A DNA stretch of 7,255 nt from Planctomycetota bacterium. GTDB lineage: Bacteria > Planctomycetota > J058 > JARGOJ01. Of the stretch, positions 5,898-7,255 are shown one piece after another. The stretch's first letter is position 1. Every line of letters begins with the position of its first letter. The stretch is from assembly GCA_029210225.1 (NCBI GenBank), contig JARGOJ010000448.1, forward strand, positions 1-7,255, read 5' to 3'. Below the pieces are notes generated by a model. It searched no databases, was not told the DNA's origin, and saw only the letters and a program-made list of their open reading frames with translations. Position numbers and translations under genes: made by a program.

Positions 5898-5985
5898 TTC
5901 CATTTACAGGCTGCTGCGCGAGTCGATTTGCCATTCGCTTGCCTCTCACCAACTCCCCCGGTGAAAGAAAACGGCCCTGTTCCCT

Positions 5986-6017
5986 CTCGATTGCTCGACT
6001 GCTCGATTGCTCGATTG
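5986..6017. repeat. 8-bp tandem repeat, four copies
   Basis: Four head-to-tail copies of CTCGATTG, the second being CTCGACTG, lie in the 223-bp gap between the convergent kinase and aminotransferase genes. The unit is not a multiple of three, as expected of non-coding DNA. Copy number may vary between strains by slippage. No clear intrinsic terminator was found in this gap for either gene. Confidence 0.85.
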
Positions 6018-6120
6018 CACTGCTCCTTCGCCCCCTTAGGTGGAGGGTATGCAAGAAGAGAGGACCTGAGGGCTAAGTTTTCAGAAAGCAAAAACCCTCG
6101 CCATAACTTTGCGAAGACAA

Positions 6121-7255
6121 TCAGGCAGGATCTCCAGGGCCGTCCAGAGCCTTGCCAAGGCGTTCGAGCAAGTCTTCGAGACCTGGTCCACCAAAGCCCA
6201 CTCTCAAGTGATTACGCACCCCAAAGAAGCGCCCTGGGACCACCACGGTCTGATGATCATCGAGCATCCGCTTAGCCAAGGCCTCAGCCTGCATATTGAG
6301 GGGCTCCACCAAACCAATCAGTCCCCCCGGAGGCGCATGCCAACGGAGGTCCTTACGGGTCGCCATAAAGGCGTTCATGATCGCCAGGCGCTCGGCGCAA
6401 AAAGCCCGGGCCTGATCGAGCAGGGTGTCCCAATGATCTTCCAAGACCATCCGAGCGATCTCCTGGCAAACAAAGGGAATGCTCACGCTTAAGTGGTCAT
6501 AAATCTGACTGGCGCGCTTCACGATCGCCGGAGGCCCCATGAGCCACCCCACCTTCAGCTGCGTCAGACCGTGAATCTTCGATAGGCTCTCCGTAGAAAT
6601 CCCATTCGGGCCACAAAGCGCCACAGGAGCGATCCTGTCCGAGTCGATAAAGTCGCGATAGACCTCATCAACAAGAACATAAGCTCCATGATTCGCCGCG
6701 GCGTCGCAGATCTCAGCGAGTTCATCCGGGCTGACAAAGGTCCCTGTCGGTTTATTTAGATTGCTCAGGACCACCAAAGCGGTCTCTTTGTTAATCGCCT
6801 GACGCAAGGACTCGGGGCGAATGCGTCCATTCATCCAAGTGGGAATGCTCTGAACATGCCCCCCCGCCGCTTTGATCTGGTGAAGCAAAGGAGTGTAGGT
6901 GGGTGACTCCACCAAGACCTTGCTGTCGGCATCGATCAAAATTTTGGCGACTAAGTCCAGACCTTGCTGCGAGCCGGTGGTGATGAGGATTTGGGCCGGG
7001 TCGACATTCCAGGTGACGCCTGCGGCCGCGCTTTGCGCTTTCAGTTGCTGGGCGACCAGTTCGCGCAGCGGGCCGTAACCTTCGGAGGCTGCGTACTGCA
7101 GCGCGCCGGCCGGGTCGTCTTGGAGTACCTTGGCGCAGGCGGCTTCAAACTCGGCCACCGGGAAGGTTTTGCTCGACGGCAAACCGCCCGCAAAGCTGAT
7201 GATGCCGGGCTTCTCAGTGACCTTGAGGATCTCGCGGATCACGGAGGGGTTCATC
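6121..7255 (-). CDS. Fold-type I PLP-dependent aminotransferase, 5' end beyond the window
   Basis: The visible 377 residues cover almost a whole class I/II aminotransferase. The opening SVIREILK and ISFAGGLPSSKTFP, then LQYAASEGYGPLRE (52-65) and ITTGSQQGLDL (91-101), closely resemble 2-aminoadipate (LysN-type) aminotransferases. These normally have about 15-20 residues before this point, so the ATG at 7252-7254 is probably internal and the gene incomplete. Cofactor residues seen are Asp196 and Tyr199 (DEVY), the Schiff-base Lys226 (SLSK) and the substrate-carboxylate Arg351 (LRVGFG). The central region (SNLNKPTG, VLVDEVY, SLSKIHGLTQLKVGWL) looks more like the arginine/capreomycidine-type aminotransferase branch than LysN. 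Two conserved positions differ: the NPTG asparagine is Lys168, and the phosphate-binding arginine eight residues after Lys226 is Lys234. The substrate therefore cannot be named. The protein is cytoplasmic, and the gene converges on the kinase gene. Confidence 0.88.
   Translation of the reverse strand, partial: MNPSVIREILKVTEKPGIISFAGGLPSSKTFPVAEFEAACAKVLQDDPAGALQYAASEGYGPLRELVAQQLKAQSAAAGVTWNVDPAQILITTGSQQGLDLVAKILIDADSKVLVESPTYTPLLHQIKAAGGHVQSIPTWMNGRIRPESLRQAINKETALVVLSNLNKPTGTFVSPDELAEICDAAANHGAYVLVDEVYRDFIDSDRIAPVALCGPNGISTESLSKIHGLTQLKVGWLMGPPAIVKRASQIYDHLSVSIPFVCQEIARMVLEDHWDTLLDQARAFCAERLAIMNAFMATRKDLRWHAPPGGLIGLVEPLNMQAEALAKRMLDDHQTVVVPGRFFGVRNHLRVGFGGPGLEDLLERLGKALDGPGDPA

Noticed and set aside
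6068..6110. Possible terminator of the aminotransferase or kinase gene (GAGGG/CCCTC, or TCGC/GCGA before TTTTT on the minus strand)
   Set aside because: Stems are only 4-5 bp, one loop exceeds 20 nt, and the T run is badly placed, so it is not convincing.
6109..6492. Plus-strand open frame over the aminotransferase 3' end
   Set aside because: It lies entirely over conserved aminotransferase sequence and has no family signal.

Overview
The window comes from a Gram-negative bacterium with an outer membrane. Two neighbouring genes carry lipoprotein signal peptides, and one belongs to the YceK/YidQ family. A eukaryotic-like Ser/Thr kinase with two FHA domains suggests a large-genome environmental lineage of the PVC or myxobacterial/bradymonad type, but the sequence does not settle the phylum. 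Coding sequence from about 3.7 kb onward is GC-rich at wobble positions. The first 2.6 kb is visibly more AT-rich with mixed codon use, as expected of accessory DNA.

Left part (1-2.6 kb, + strand): the tail of an unidentified gene, then an orphan 142-aa protein. A tight three-gene cluster follows: an addiction-module antitoxin-like protein (PF09720/TIGR02574 type), an overlapping RelE/ParE-like protein that stops before the family's usual C-terminal strands, and a 347-aa protein joined to it by a TGATG stop/start overlap. The 347-aa protein has a possible SseB-like C-terminal domain. Inverted repeats lie just upstream of the cluster. This is the most system-like part of the window: a toxin-antitoxin-like pair with a translationally coupled third gene.

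Middle (2.5-3.7 kb, - strand): two lipoprotein genes. The YceK-like gene has a recognisable promoter candidate and an intrinsic terminator. The 181-aa lipoprotein gene diverges from the kinase gene, and a perfect inverted repeat between them overlaps a candidate -35 element.

Right part (3.7-7.3 kb): a 732-aa soluble Ser/Thr kinase laid out as kinase, FHA, helical segment, FHA, helical segment. It converges on a fold-type I PLP-dependent aminotransferase that runs off the right edge. The aminotransferase resembles 2-aminoadipate aminotransferases at its N-terminus but has two unusual substitutions at conserved cofactor-contact positions. The convergent gap holds an 8-bp tandem repeat. No rRNA, tRNA, CRISPR array or insertion sequence was recognised.
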